From JACNKV01 sp964422145 (GTDB lineage Bacteria > Fidelibacterota > Marinisomatia > Marinisomatales > JACNKV01): a stretch of 41,076 nucleotides of DNA. The position numbers were made by a program, and so were the translations under genes. Position 1 is the first letter of the stretch, and each line of letters begins with the position of its first letter. The notes beneath the pieces are model-generated. The model saw only the letters and a program-made list of their open reading frames with translations, had not been told where the DNA came from and did no database searches. Shown in pieces: positions 32,578 through 40,957 of the stretch. Location: contig CAYQZV010000019.1 in NCBI GenBank assembly GCA_964422145.1, positions 1 to 41,076 on the forward strand, in the 5' to 3' direction.

Positions 32578-32925
32578 GTGGCAGATATTATTTTATTTAC
32601 ATCCGATTTTCAACTCGGAACAAAATTATCAGAGGCGATCATTCAATTGGATAAAAGCATTATTTTTGCCGATAATAAAGCTGACTGGAGTACGCAGATC
32701 ACATCCGATACTAAAGCAGTGATTCTGGATTTGGATGACCCCGGTTATGGAACGGTATCTCATGTTTCATCCTTATGGCGAATCAATAAAGAAATGCTGA
32801 TCATCGGCGTGATGTCGAAGGTTCAAAAGCTCCTCCATGACAAGCTTCGTTCCGCTGGATGTGGATTCATTTTACCCCGATCTTCTCTGGTGAAGAATCT
32901 TCCGTCTTTATTAAAAGATATTTAA
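32578..32925 (+). CDS. stand-alone receiver-like (CheY-fold) protein, probably not phosphorylated
   Basis: 115 residues from GTG 32578; the open frame extends upstream, but only inside the preceding gene. The alternating hydrophobic pattern fits a receiver fold: ADIILFTSD (beta-1), AVILDLDDPG (beta-3, Asp at 51/53/54), LIIGVMSK (beta-4, with M-S where receivers have T/S) and GFILPRS (beta-5, Arg in place of the usual Lys). Weak conservation suggests a degenerate receiver used for protein contacts. It ends three bases before nth. Confidence 0.6.
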   Translation: MADIILFTSDFQLGTKLSEAIIQLDKSIIFADNKADWSTQITSDTKAVILDLDDPGYGTVSHVSSLWRINKEMLIIGVMSKVQKLLHDKLRSAGCGFILPRSSLVKNLPSLLKDI

Positions 32926-32928
32926 TGT

Positions 32929-33579
32929 ATGAGAGAATCTTTTCAAAAGACGAAAAACCGCGCAAGAATCGTTTTAAACCGTCTGCAGCAGCATTATCCG
33001 AGCCCCAAGGGATCGCTGTCATATTCCTCGGCGCATGAGCTGCTTGTTGCGACGATCTTATCTGCACAGTGCACGGATAAACGTGTGAACATGGTTACTC
33101 CGGCACTCTTTGAAAAATATCCATCTCCAAAGGATTTTGCTTTTGCCAATTTTGAAGAGTTAGCAAAGGATATCCATTCCTGCGGATATCATAATCAAAA
33201 AGCAAAAAGCATCATTGCGTCCAGTCAGCAAATTTTAGATAAACACGGGGGAGAGGTCCCTGATAACGTAGAGGAAATGGTTGCACTGCCCGGTGTGGGA
33301 CGAAAAACCGCCAATTGTGTACTGGGACAATGGTTTGGGATCCCTGCCATGGTGATTGATACACACATGGTTCGGATCATGAATCTATTGGAATTCACGC
33401 AATCGAAAGATCCAAAAAAGATCGAGCAAGAAATGATGGATCTGTTTCCTGAAAAATATTGGGTGTCTCTTACGCATATGGTCATTGAACACGGAAGAAA
33501 TATTTGTATTGCAAGACGCCCTGATTGCGATAATTGCCCCTTATATGATATGTGTCCGTCCGGCGGTTACAAAAAATAA
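32929..33579 (+). CDS. nth: endonuclease III
   Basis: Bifunctional DNA glycosylase/AP lyase for oxidised pyrimidines. 216 residues. Motifs: the helix-hairpin-helix LPGVGRKTANCVLG with the catalytic Lys, VIDTHMVRI with the catalytic Asp, and the 4Fe-4S loop CIARRPDCDNCPLYDMC (C-x6-C-x2-C-x5-C). LSAQCTDKRVN is also conserved. Complete. ATG with no strong ribosome-binding site; likely coupled to the gene ending three bases upstream. Confidence 0.97.
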   Translation: MRESFQKTKNRARIVLNRLQQHYPSPKGSLSYSSAHELLVATILSAQCTDKRVNMVTPALFEKYPSPKDFAFANFEELAKDIHSCGYHNQKAKSIIASSQQILDKHGGEVPDNVEEMVALPGVGRKTANCVLGQWFGIPAMVIDTHMVRIMNLLEFTQSKDPKKIEQEMMDLFPEKYWVSLTHMVIEHGRNICIARRPDCDNCPLYDMCPSGGYKK

Positions 33580-33622
33580 TTGTCCGAATATATTAAAAAG
33601 TATTTATTGTTTTTTCAGGTGA

Positions 33623-33664
33623 TGAATACAAAGTAAATTTTTCGGCTGTATTCAAAAGAATTAC
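33623..33664 (+). promoter_or_regulatory. hairpin with possible H-type pseudoknot in the queD leader
   Basis: TGAATACA (33623-33630) and TGTATTCA (33647-33654) form a perfect 8-bp stem with a 16-base loop. GTAA in the loop (33633-33636) can pair with TTAC (33661-33664) across an A-rich linker, AAAGAA. The element ends 12 bases before the queD start codon, where no Shine-Dalgarno sequence is visible. Its topology resembles compact preQ1 riboswitches, but their conserved core bases are not present. Confidence 0.35.
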
Positions 33665-33676
33665 ACGAATTAAATC

Positions 33677-34081
33677 ATGTCAAAAACTCACATTACAAAA
33701 GTGTATCATTATTGTGCGGCTCATCAATACTATAACGATGCATGGGATGAAGTAAAAAACCGAGAAGTATTCGGAATTGATTCTCAAATCCACGGACATA
33801 ATTATGAACTGCATATCACCGTATCGGGAAAAATGGATCCTGACACCGGCTGGATTATTGACTTAGACAAACTGAATACGATTGTAAAAAAGAATGTTTT
33901 AGATGTCTTCGATCATGCGCAGGTTGAAAAAGACATTCCGTGGTTCAAAGGGAAGCAACCCTCTTCTGAGAATATGGTGAAATTTATTTGGCATGAAATA
34001 GCCAAAGACTTGACGGATGCTGAGTTAGTTCGGGTCCGCCTGCACGAAACCCCAACCATTTACACGGATTATTACGGATGA
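33677..34081 (+). CDS. 6-pyruvoyltetrahydropterin synthase/QueD homologue without the active-site Cys
   Basis: 134 residues of the T-fold PTPS/QueD family. Zinc ligands His16, His39 and His41 (HGHNYEL) are present, as are the catalytic Asp79-His80 pair (FDH) and Glu124 (ETP). Relatives have a catalytic Cys a few residues before HGH (FGKCNNPN-x-HGH); here the segment reads FGIDSQIHGH, shorter and without Cys. PTPS-III proteins, which replace FolB in folate synthesis, also lack this Cys (they carry Glu). With folE close by, the protein acts on dihydroneopterin triphosphate or a derivative; whether for queuosine or folate is open. It overlaps the transporter gene by 4 bases. Confidence 0.8.
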   Translation: MSKTHITKVYHYCAAHQYYNDAWDEVKNREVFGIDSQIHGHNYELHITVSGKMDPDTGWIIDLDKLNTIVKKNVLDVFDHAQVEKDIPWFKGKQPSSENMVKFIWHEIAKDLTDAELVRVRLHETPTIYTDYYG

Positions 34082-34761
34082 AAACTGACTTTACAAATCG
34101 ACTCTATTTAATTTTAAGCGGGATTTTTATTGCATCGCTTATCACATGCAATTTAATCTTTCAAAAATTCTTTACTTGGACTCCTTTCGGATTGTACACT
34201 TTTGAACTTTCTGTGGGGATATTAGCCTATCCGGTTACTTTCTTAGTAACGGATTTGATATCAGAATTATACGGAAAAAAGAAAGCAGATCAAGTAGTCA
34301 TATCCGGTTTTGTTGCCAGTGTTTTTGTCATGCTGGTTGTCTTAGTCGCCGAAGCGGTACCGCAAACCGTTTGGTCACCGGTCTCCAGTGATTTATTCAC
34401 AAAAGTTTTCGGATTGTTCGGTCCGGCTGTTTTTGCATCTATGGCTGCATATTTATTGGCTCAGTTCATTGATATTCGGATGTTCCATTTTTGGAAAAAC
34501 CTTACGAAGGGGAAACATCTTTGGCTTCGGAACAATGCTTCAACTATCGTTTCACAGCTTGTCGACACTGCAACCGTTATTTTACTTCTTTGCATGACCG
34601 GGGTTGTCGATTGGGTACGGTTCCCAGGGCTGTTGGTTAACGGATTCCTATTCAAAGTATTGATTGCGTTGTTTGATACACCTTTATTCTATTTGGGTGT
34701 CTGGGCGTTGAAACCTAAAATCCATGAAGACCCGGATGAAGAAACTTGGGAAGAAAATTAA
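34078..34761 (+). CDS. yhhQ: queuosine precursor transporter, YhhQ (VUT) family
   Basis: 227-residue integral membrane protein with about six hydrophobic segments. Family patterns: LAYPVTFLVTDLISELYGKKKA in the second segment region, AAYLLAQFIDIRMFHFWK and RNNASTIVSQLVDTATVILL. Characterised members import preQ0/preQ1 bases. The ATGA overlap with the QueD-like gene supports a shared task. The C-terminus is acidic (HEDPDEETWEEN). Confidence 0.9.
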   Translation: MKTDFTNRLYLILSGIFIASLITCNLIFQKFFTWTPFGLYTFELSVGILAYPVTFLVTDLISELYGKKKADQVVISGFVASVFVMLVVLVAEAVPQTVWSPVSSDLFTKVFGLFGPAVFASMAAYLLAQFIDIRMFHFWKNLTKGKHLWLRNNASTIVSQLVDTATVILLLCMTGVVDWVRFPGLLVNGFLFKVLIALFDTPLFYLGVWALKPKIHEDPDEETWEEN

Positions 34762-34777
34762 TAGAAAGAAACGTTTC

Positions 34778-35350
34778 ATGATGATTGATCGTAAAGAGCT
34801 TGAGCAATCTATAACAAAACTTCTAACGGAAATTGGTGAAGATCCTACACGCGAAGGATTGATTCGCACACCCGAACGAGTGGCCAAAGCCTGGGAATAT
34901 TTCTCAAAGGGATACCGTTCAGATTTAACAGAAATAGTGAACGGAGCCATTTTTCATGAAGACATCAGCGAGATGGTGGTGGTCCGTGATATTGAGTTTT
35001 TTAGTATGTGTGAGCATCATCTCCTTCCATTTTTTGGAAAAGCGCACGTGGGATACATCCCGAATGGGAAGATTATTGGTCTATCTAAAATTCCGAGGAT
35101 TATTGAAATGTTTTCCCGGAGGCTCCAACTTCAGGAACGAATCACGCATCAGGTCGCGAACACATTGAAAGATCTTTTGGATCCGGTGGGAGTTGCCGTT
35201 GTTATTGAGGGCAGACATTTGTGTATGCAAATGCGCGGTGTCGAAAAGCAAAACAGCTATGCAACATCCTCTGCTATGCTCGGTGAGTTTCACGATGATT
35301 CTGAAACCCGCGCTGAGTTTTTAAGTATCATTGGATTAAAAAATATTTAA
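34778..35350 (+). CDS. folE: GTP cyclohydrolase I
   Basis: Opens GTP to 7,8-dihydroneopterin triphosphate, the precursor of folate and 7-deazapurines. 190 residues from ATG 34778 (a second ATG follows at once). Motifs: DPTREGLIRTPERVAKAW, FFSMCEHHLLPFFG (zinc Cys and catalytic His), GKIIGLSKIPRI, RLQLQERITHQVA and GRHLCMQMRGV (second zinc Cys). The earlier in-frame start at 34724 would overlap the transporter gene and lies in poorly conserved sequence. It feeds the QueD-like enzyme encoded two genes upstream. Confidence 0.97.
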   Translation: MMIDRKELEQSITKLLTEIGEDPTREGLIRTPERVAKAWEYFSKGYRSDLTEIVNGAIFHEDISEMVVVRDIEFFSMCEHHLLPFFGKAHVGYIPNGKIIGLSKIPRIIEMFSRRLQLQERITHQVANTLKDLLDPVGVAVVIEGRHLCMQMRGVEKQNSYATSSAMLGEFHDDSETRAEFLSIIGLKNI

Positions 35351-35373
35351 CCGAATGAAACTTTATTACGATC

Positions 35374-36753
35374 ATGGATAAGTTTGATCTAATTATTATT
35401 GGTTCCGGGCCCGGCGGATATGTCGCTGCCATACGCGCTGCTCAGCACGGAAAAAAAGTTGCTGTTGTTGAATCCGATGATCTCGGCGGCATCTGTTTAA
35501 ATTGGGGGTGTATCCCGACCAAAGCCCTTTTAAAAAACGCTGAAATATATGAATCCGTTAAAAATGCGAAAAAATACGGAATCACGGTTGAAGATATTTC
35601 GATTGATTGGCAGAAAAATATAAAACGATCACGGGATGTCACAAAAAAACTGTCTCGCGGGATTGAATTTCTGTTTAAAAAGAATAACGTCCATTGGATT
35701 AAAGGGCGCGGAAAATTAAAAGGTGCCCAAACCGTGGAAGTAACCAATGGTGAAACTTCTATCAATTTCTCAGCCGATCACTTCATCATTGCCACGGGTG
35801 CAAGAACAAAATGGTTCCCCGGAATGGAACCGGACGGGAACACGATCATCACTTCAAAAGAAGCATTGGTTTTGGATGAGCAGCCGGAGAGTATCGCGAT
35901 CATTGGCGCAGGAGCAATCGGAGTTGAATTTGCCTATTATTTTAATGCGATGGGAACTCACGTCACATTAATTGAAGCACTGCCGTCGATTTTGCCCATT
36001 GAAGATGAAGAAATCTCTAAAGAATTGGAACGCACCTTCAAAAGACGGAAGATCAAGATTCAAACCGATTCGGTTGTGAAATGCATTGAAAAAACTCAGA
36101 CCGGAGCGAAGATCCAGCTTCAAAATGGTGACATAATCGAAGCAGAAAAAGCACTGGTCGCCGTGGGCGTAAGAGGAAATGTAGAAGACATTGGGTTGGA
36201 AAATGCCGGAATCAGTACCAAAAACGGATGGATTAAAACCAATGACTTCATGCAAACAAATTGTGAAAGTATTTATGCGATCGGAGATGTAACCGGCCCA
36301 CCGTGGTTGGCTCATGTCGCTTCCGCCGAAGGGATGGTTGCTGCAGATCATTTGGCAGGATTGAATCCGGAAAAACTGAATTACGAACAGATCCCGGGAT
36401 GTACCTATTGTAAGCCGGAAGTCGCTTCGATCGGATTGACTGAAAAAGCTGCTATAGAATCCGGTCTTGATATCCAAGTAGGTCGATTTCCGTTCCGTGC
36501 TTTGGGCAAAGCCGCAGCCATCAATGAATCCGATGGATTTGTGAAAATTATTTATGAAGCAGAGTCCAAAAAGATGATCGGATGCCATATGATCGGTGCC
36601 GGAGCGACGGACTTAATCGCTGAAGCCGGCATAGCTGTTCAAACAGAATTAACCTATTTGGATGTGTTAAAAACCATACACGCACATCCCACTCTATCCG
36701 AAGCGATCTTAGAAGCCACAGCCGATTCACAGAATGAAGCGATCCACATTTAG
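35374..36753 (+). CDS. lpdA: dihydrolipoamide dehydrogenase
   Basis: FAD flavoprotein E3 that reoxidises protein-bound dihydrolipoyl groups with NAD. 459 residues. Motifs: IIIGSGPGGYVAAIRAAQ (FAD), the redox disulfide GGICLNWGCIPTK (Cys41, Cys46), IIATGAR, IIGAGAIGVEFAYYF (NAD), YAIGDV and the catalytic HAHPTLSEA at the C-terminus. Complete. Followed by lipB and lipA, so it belongs to a lipoate unit, although no E2 gene lies here. Confidence 0.97.
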   Translation: MDKFDLIIIGSGPGGYVAAIRAAQHGKKVAVVESDDLGGICLNWGCIPTKALLKNAEIYESVKNAKKYGITVEDISIDWQKNIKRSRDVTKKLSRGIEFLFKKNNVHWIKGRGKLKGAQTVEVTNGETSINFSADHFIIATGARTKWFPGMEPDGNTIITSKEALVLDEQPESIAIIGAGAIGVEFAYYFNAMGTHVTLIEALPSILPIEDEEISKELERTFKRRKIKIQTDSVVKCIEKTQTGAKIQLQNGDIIEAEKALVAVGVRGNVEDIGLENAGISTKNGWIKTNDFMQTNCESIYAIGDVTGPPWLAHVASAEGMVAADHLAGLNPEKLNYEQIPGCTYCKPEVASIGLTEKAAIESGLDIQVGRFPFRALGKAAAINESDGFVKIIYEAESKKMIGCHMIGAGATDLIAEAGIAVQTELTYLDVLKTIHAHPTLSEAILEATADSQNEAIHI

Positions 36754-36797
36754 TGTGTCGGTAATCGCCTGCTTTTTTCATTTACTAACCCGATTTT

Positions 36798-37451
36798 ATG
36801 CTCGATAATCATCATCCTATTATTATCAAGGATTTAGGTCGGCTTCCTTATCTTGAAGCCTGGGAGATTCAAAAATCCCTGTTCAAAAAACGAATGGAAG
36901 GGAAAGCTCAAGATACACTTCTTCTGGTGGAACATGATCCGGTTTACACTCTGGGTAAAAATGCAGATGCCGTTCATTTGTTGGAATCCAGATCTCAATC
37001 AGCGCAAGTGATTCAGGTTGATCGTGGCGGAGATGTAACCTGGCATGGACCGGGGCAGATTGTAGGGTATCCGATTTTAGATCTGCGTCCGTATAATTTG
37101 AATGTGAAATCTTATGTGAATACACTGGAAGAAGTTATAATTCGGTCATTAGACAAATTGGAGATTAAATCCCAGCGGAAGCAAAAATTCCCGGGAGTCT
37201 GGGTCGGTGATGAAAAAATTGCAGCATTGGGTGTGAAAATATCTCGACGGATCACCATGCACGGTTTTGCGTTAAATGTCCATCCGGACCTGTCTTATTA
37301 TTCCGGAATGATCCCTTGCGGCATCTCTGAATTTGGTATCACTTCCATTGAAAAGACTTTGAAAAAACATATAGAAATGGAAAGGGTCAAAGAGATCGTT
37401 GCCAATGAAATGAACCGGAGTTTTTCCAAACTCAAGGACTTAGGTTCATGA
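36798..37451 (+). CDS. lipB: octanoyl-[acyl carrier protein]:protein octanoyltransferase
   Basis: Transfers octanoate from ACP to lipoyl domains, the first step of lipoate assembly. 217 residues. Motifs: LLLVEHDPVYTLGK, RGGDVTWHGPGQIVGYPILD, KIAALGVKISRRITMHGFALN with the conserved Lys, and MIPCGISEFGITS with the catalytic Cys. Overlaps lipA by ATGA, so the two are translated together. Confidence 0.97.
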   Translation: MLDNHHPIIIKDLGRLPYLEAWEIQKSLFKKRMEGKAQDTLLLVEHDPVYTLGKNADAVHLLESRSQSAQVIQVDRGGDVTWHGPGQIVGYPILDLRPYNLNVKSYVNTLEEVIIRSLDKLEIKSQRKQKFPGVWVGDEKIAALGVKISRRITMHGFALNVHPDLSYYSGMIPCGISEFGITSIEKTLKKHIEMERVKEIVANEMNRSFSKLKDLGS

Positions 37452-38320
37452 AAATACACTCAAAACCAACAGTTGGAAAACCCAGAATACGGCTGTCGCA
37501 AAGTCAAGATTATCGTTTTGTCAAGAATGTGGTCGAGCAACACAGTTTGAATACCGTTTGCGAGGAGGCTCGCTGCCCGAATATTCATGAATGCTGGGAT
37601 CGCCGAACAGCAACCCTGATGATTTTGGGAGATATCTGTACACGATCTTGTCAATTTTGTTCGGTAAAAACCGGGAAGCCTTTACCGCCGGACGAATCAG
37701 AACCCCGTCAAACGGCTATGGCGGTAAAAGAGATGGGATTACGCCATGTCGTGATCACATCCGTAGATCGGGATGATTTAAAAGGAGATTATGGTGCCGA
37801 AATTTGGGCAGAGACGGTGCGGCAAATTCATCAATACAATCCCGAATGTACGGTCGAGGTTTTGACACCTGATTTTCAAGGAGATGAAACGGCTCTTCGT
37901 AAGGTATTCAACAGTCAGCCGGAAATATTTAGTCATAATGTCGAATGCGTAGAGCGGATCAGCCGTCAAGTTCGAGCACAGGCAAATTGGAAAAGAAGTC
38001 TGAATGTGTTGAGATTCGCTTCAGAATTTGGTTTGGTCACCAAAACCGGAATGATGCTCGGACTCGGAGAAACGAAAGAGGAAGTTATTTCGACAATGGA
38101 ACAATGTGTCGAGGTTGGTGTTTCGATCTTTACTTTGGGGCAGTACCTCCAGCCGACAAAACATCATTTGCCCGTTGAACATTATATCCCTGAAGAAGAA
38201 TTCAGTGCGTATAAAATTATTGGACTCGAACTTGGTTTTTCAGTTGTAGAATCGGGTGCTTTGGTAAGAAGTTCATACCATGCAGATGCCCAGGCTAAGC
38301 AGATCTTATCCGCCCAGTAG
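37448..38320 (+). CDS. lipA: lipoyl synthase
   Basis: Radical SAM enzyme that inserts two sulfurs into protein-bound octanoyl groups. 290 residues. It has the auxiliary cluster motif CEEARCPNIHEC, the radical SAM motif CTRSCQFC, VVITSVDRDDLKGDYG, HNVECV, TKTGMMLGLGE and the C-terminal RSSYHA that supplies the serine ligand. Complete and normal in length. Last gene of the lpdA-lipB-lipA unit. Confidence 0.98.
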   Translation: MKIHSKPTVGKPRIRLSQSQDYRFVKNVVEQHSLNTVCEEARCPNIHECWDRRTATLMILGDICTRSCQFCSVKTGKPLPPDESEPRQTAMAVKEMGLRHVVITSVDRDDLKGDYGAEIWAETVRQIHQYNPECTVEVLTPDFQGDETALRKVFNSQPEIFSHNVECVERISRQVRAQANWKRSLNVLRFASEFGLVTKTGMMLGLGETKEEVISTMEQCVEVGVSIFTLGQYLQPTKHHLPVEHYIPEEEFSAYKIIGLELGFSVVESGALVRSSYHADAQAKQILSAQ

Positions 38321-38341
38321 AATGTATTTTACCATAACTTC

Positions 38342-38393
38342 TGCCAAATTAACATAGTTGCTATGACAGGCTATCATAGAAATAGTTTTGGCA
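38342..38393. repeat. nested inverted repeats upstream of lon
   Basis: Outer arms TGCCAAA (38342-38348) and TTTGGCA (38387-38393) enclose inner arms CTATGA (38361-38366) and TCATAG (38374-38379). The inner part can also be read as a direct repeat GCTATGACAG/GCTATCATAG (38360-38379). It sits 44 bases before the lon ATG, in the place of a promoter or operator. It does not match the CIRCE (HrcA) element. A TTGAAA at 38400 has no well-spaced -10. Confidence 0.4.
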
Positions 38394-38436
38394 TATTAAT
38401 TGAAAGAGTAGATTTATACATATTTAAGGAAATAAA

Positions 38437-40815
38437 ATGACCGAAGAAGAAAAAACATATCCAACCGAAACAGAAGCAAAGAATTATCCAGTCATGCCGC
38501 TGCGGAATACGGTACTTTTCCCGCAGCAGGTGATTCCCATTTATATCGGCAGGGAAAAATCTCTAAAATTGATCAATGATCTAGACCCTGAGCATAAATA
38601 CATTGTCGTCGTGGCTCAGGAGGACGGTTCGATTGAAGACCCTGAAAAAGAGGATCTATACTCTTATGGAACCTTATCGATGGTGTTAAAAGTCTTCGAT
38701 ATGCCTGACAACAGCAAATCCGCTATTGTTCAAGGTGTAGAGCGGGTAAAAATTCTATCATATGTGAAAGATGATCCTTATTATGTTGCCGTTGTGGACA
38801 AAGTGCATGACGAACCGATCAAAGACATGATCACCATTGATGCCTTAACCAACAATCTTAGAAAGATATTTCTGGAACTCGTCAACGTAGCGCCAAACTT
38901 GACGGAAGAACATTCCGGGATGCTCAATAATATTCAAAAACCGAATCGACTGGCTGACCGGGCTATATCCCTGCTGACCGTTTCAAACGGGGAAAAGCAA
39001 ACCATCCTTGAAGAATTGAGTATAAGAAAACGAATCGAAGGAACGATCAATATTATTCAAAAAGAGATCCAGCGGATCAAATTGGGTGAAGAGATTCAGA
39101 GTGAAGTGCAGGATGAGATCTCTAAATCCCAGCGGGAATATTATTTGAGAGAACAATTGAAAGCGATCCGGAAAGAATTAGGCGAAGACGAAGGTTCGGT
39201 TGAACTTCAAGAATTGGAGAAAAAAGTCCAAGCTGCCAACATGAGCGAGGAAGCGAAAAAAGTAGCCATGAAGGAATTAGACCGGCTCACAAAAATTCCG
39301 ACACAATCTCCGGAGTATTCTGTTGCCCGTACCTATGTGGAATGGCTCGCTGACCTTCCGTGGGATGTGACTTCAGAAGATAAGATCGATATTAAAAAGT
39401 CGAAGAAAATTCTCGATGAAGATCATTACGGATTAGAACGGGTTAAAGAACGGATCATCGAATATTTGGCGGTACGTTCCTTAAAGCAAAAAAAGAACCC
39501 GGATAAACCGGTTCGCGGTCCGATCTTATGTTTTGCCGGCCCTCCCGGAGTTGGAAAAACATCCTTGGGGAAATCCATTGCGCGATCTATGGGGCGGGAG
39601 TTCGTTCGTTTATCATTAGGCGGCGTGCATGATGAAGCCGAAATTCGCGGACATCGCCGTACCTACATCGGAGCTTTACCCGGAAGAATCATCCAATCTT
39701 TGAAAAAAGTCGGAACCAACAACCCGGTATTTATGCTGGATGAGATCGACAAACTTGGGAAAGATTTTCGAGGGGATCCATCTTCTGCCATGCTTGAAGT
39801 GCTGGACCCTGAACAAAATTCCACATTCAGCGATCATTACCTTGAGGTCGATTTTGATCTGAGCAACGTGATGTTCATTTCGACCGCCAATTACCGAGAT
39901 GCCATCCCGCCGGCATTGAAAGATCGTATGGAGATATTGGACTTTTCCGGATATATCGAAGATGAAAAAGTGAATATTGCAAAAAGGCATTTGATTCCGA
40001 AGCAGGTGGAAGAAAACGGATTAGATGAAAAATCTGTGACACTGGATGATGGTTCGATTAAAGAATTGATCCGCTCTTATACGCGGGAAGCCGGTGTGCG
40101 GAATTTGGAACGGGAAATCGCCAACGTCTTACGAAAAGTCGCTTTGGAAACAGTGGAAAAGAAAACCAAGAAAACCCGCGTGACAAAAACCAAAGTTTCT
40201 GATTATCTCGGTGCGCCAAAATTCTATTCTGAGATAGCAGAGCGGGCAACGAAACCCGGTGTTGTAACCGGACTAGCCTGGACAGCAGCCGGAGGAGATA
40301 TCCTCTTTATCGAGTCATCCAAAATGCGAGGGAAGGGCGGATTAACTCTAACCGGACAGCTGGGCGATGTGATGAAAGAATCGGCTACAGCCGCACTGAC
40401 ATATGTCCGATCTCATACGGAATTATTAGGGCTGCCGGAAGATTTCCATGAAAAAACAGATGTTCACGTACACGTACCTGCTGGTGCCATCCCGAAAGAC
40501 GGTCCGTCTGCCGGTGTCGGAATGTTCACATCGCTGTTATCGTTGTTTACCGGATATCCGGTAAAAACCGGTGTGGCGATGACCGGTGAGATCACTCTGC
40601 GCGGAAACGTACTTCCGATCGGCGGGGTAAAAGAAAAGGTAACTGCCGCTCATCGTTCAGGGATTAAAACAATTATCTTACCGGATCACAATCGAAAAGA
40701 TCTTGAAGAAATTCCTGAACACATCAAGAAAGATCTCACCTTCCATTTTGCGAAGGAGATCATGGATGTGATTGAGGTGGCCATCCCGCAAGTAAAAAAA
40801 AACAAAAAAAGCTAA
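38437..40815 (+). CDS. lon: ATP-dependent protease Lon
   Basis: 792 residues, a typical LonA. The N-terminal substrate domain begins PVMPLRNTVLFPQQVIPI; a coiled-coil linker with SQREYYLREQLKAIRKELGE follows. The AAA+ module has GPPGVGKTSLGKSIA (Walker A) and VFMLDEIDKLG (Walker B), with RGHRRTYIGALPG nearby. The serine protease domain has the catalytic Ser in PKDGPSAGVGM and the Lys in GGVKEKVTAAHRSG. AAGGA lies seven bases before ATG. Degrades misfolded and regulatory proteins in the cytosol. Encoded alone; the inverted repeat downstream may end its transcript. Confidence 0.98.
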   Translation: MTEEEKTYPTETEAKNYPVMPLRNTVLFPQQVIPIYIGREKSLKLINDLDPEHKYIVVVAQEDGSIEDPEKEDLYSYGTLSMVLKVFDMPDNSKSAIVQGVERVKILSYVKDDPYYVAVVDKVHDEPIKDMITIDALTNNLRKIFLELVNVAPNLTEEHSGMLNNIQKPNRLADRAISLLTVSNGEKQTILEELSIRKRIEGTINIIQKEIQRIKLGEEIQSEVQDEISKSQREYYLREQLKAIRKELGEDEGSVELQELEKKVQAANMSEEAKKVAMKELDRLTKIPTQSPEYSVARTYVEWLADLPWDVTSEDKIDIKKSKKILDEDHYGLERVKERIIEYLAVRSLKQKKNPDKPVRGPILCFAGPPGVGKTSLGKSIARSMGREFVRLSLGGVHDEAEIRGHRRTYIGALPGRIIQSLKKVGTNNPVFMLDEIDKLGKDFRGDPSSAMLEVLDPEQNSTFSDHYLEVDFDLSNVMFISTANYRDAIPPALKDRMEILDFSGYIEDEKVNIAKRHLIPKQVEENGLDEKSVTLDDGSIKELIRSYTREAGVRNLEREIANVLRKVALETVEKKTKKTRVTKTKVSDYLGAPKFYSEIAERATKPGVVTGLAWTAAGGDILFIESSKMRGKGGLTLTGQLGDVMKESATAALTYVRSHTELLGLPEDFHEKTDVHVHVPAGAIPKDGPSAGVGMFTSLLSLFTGYPVKTGVAMTGEITLRGNVLPIGGVKEKVTAAHRSGIKTIILPDHNRKDLEEIPEHIKKDLTFHFAKEIMDVIEVAIPQVKKNKKS

Positions 40816-40864
40816 GGGGAAAACAGAAAAAAGTTCGTAAAATCTCCACCGATTTTTAGGCTTC

Positions 40865-40924
40865 GGGCGATTAGCTTCCGCCTTCGTCTTGATAGACTAC
40901 GTCGGACGGGCGCTTCGCTAATCG
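40865..40924. repeat. long imperfect inverted repeat carrying a copy of the tRNA-Val 5' end
   Basis: CGATTAGC (40868-40875) and GCTAATCG (40917-40924) are perfect outer arms; inside, CGTCT/AGAC-ACG and CCG/CGG pairs allow one long, interrupted hairpin. The first 12 bases, GGGCGATTAGCT (40865-40876), are identical to the first 12 bases of the tRNA-Val gene (40958-40969). The hairpin is followed by TAAAGTGGTTTTTGG, so it could serve as the lon terminator. It is more GC-rich than the surrounding spacer. Confidence 0.6.
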
Positions 40925-40957
40925 TAAAGTGGTTTTTGGTTATTTGATATTAATTTG

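Noticed and set aside
38389..38405. Sigma-54 type promoter (TGGCATA-N4-TTGAA) before lon
   Set aside because: The -24 part is good, but the essential GC of the -12 element is GA here. Too weak without other evidence.
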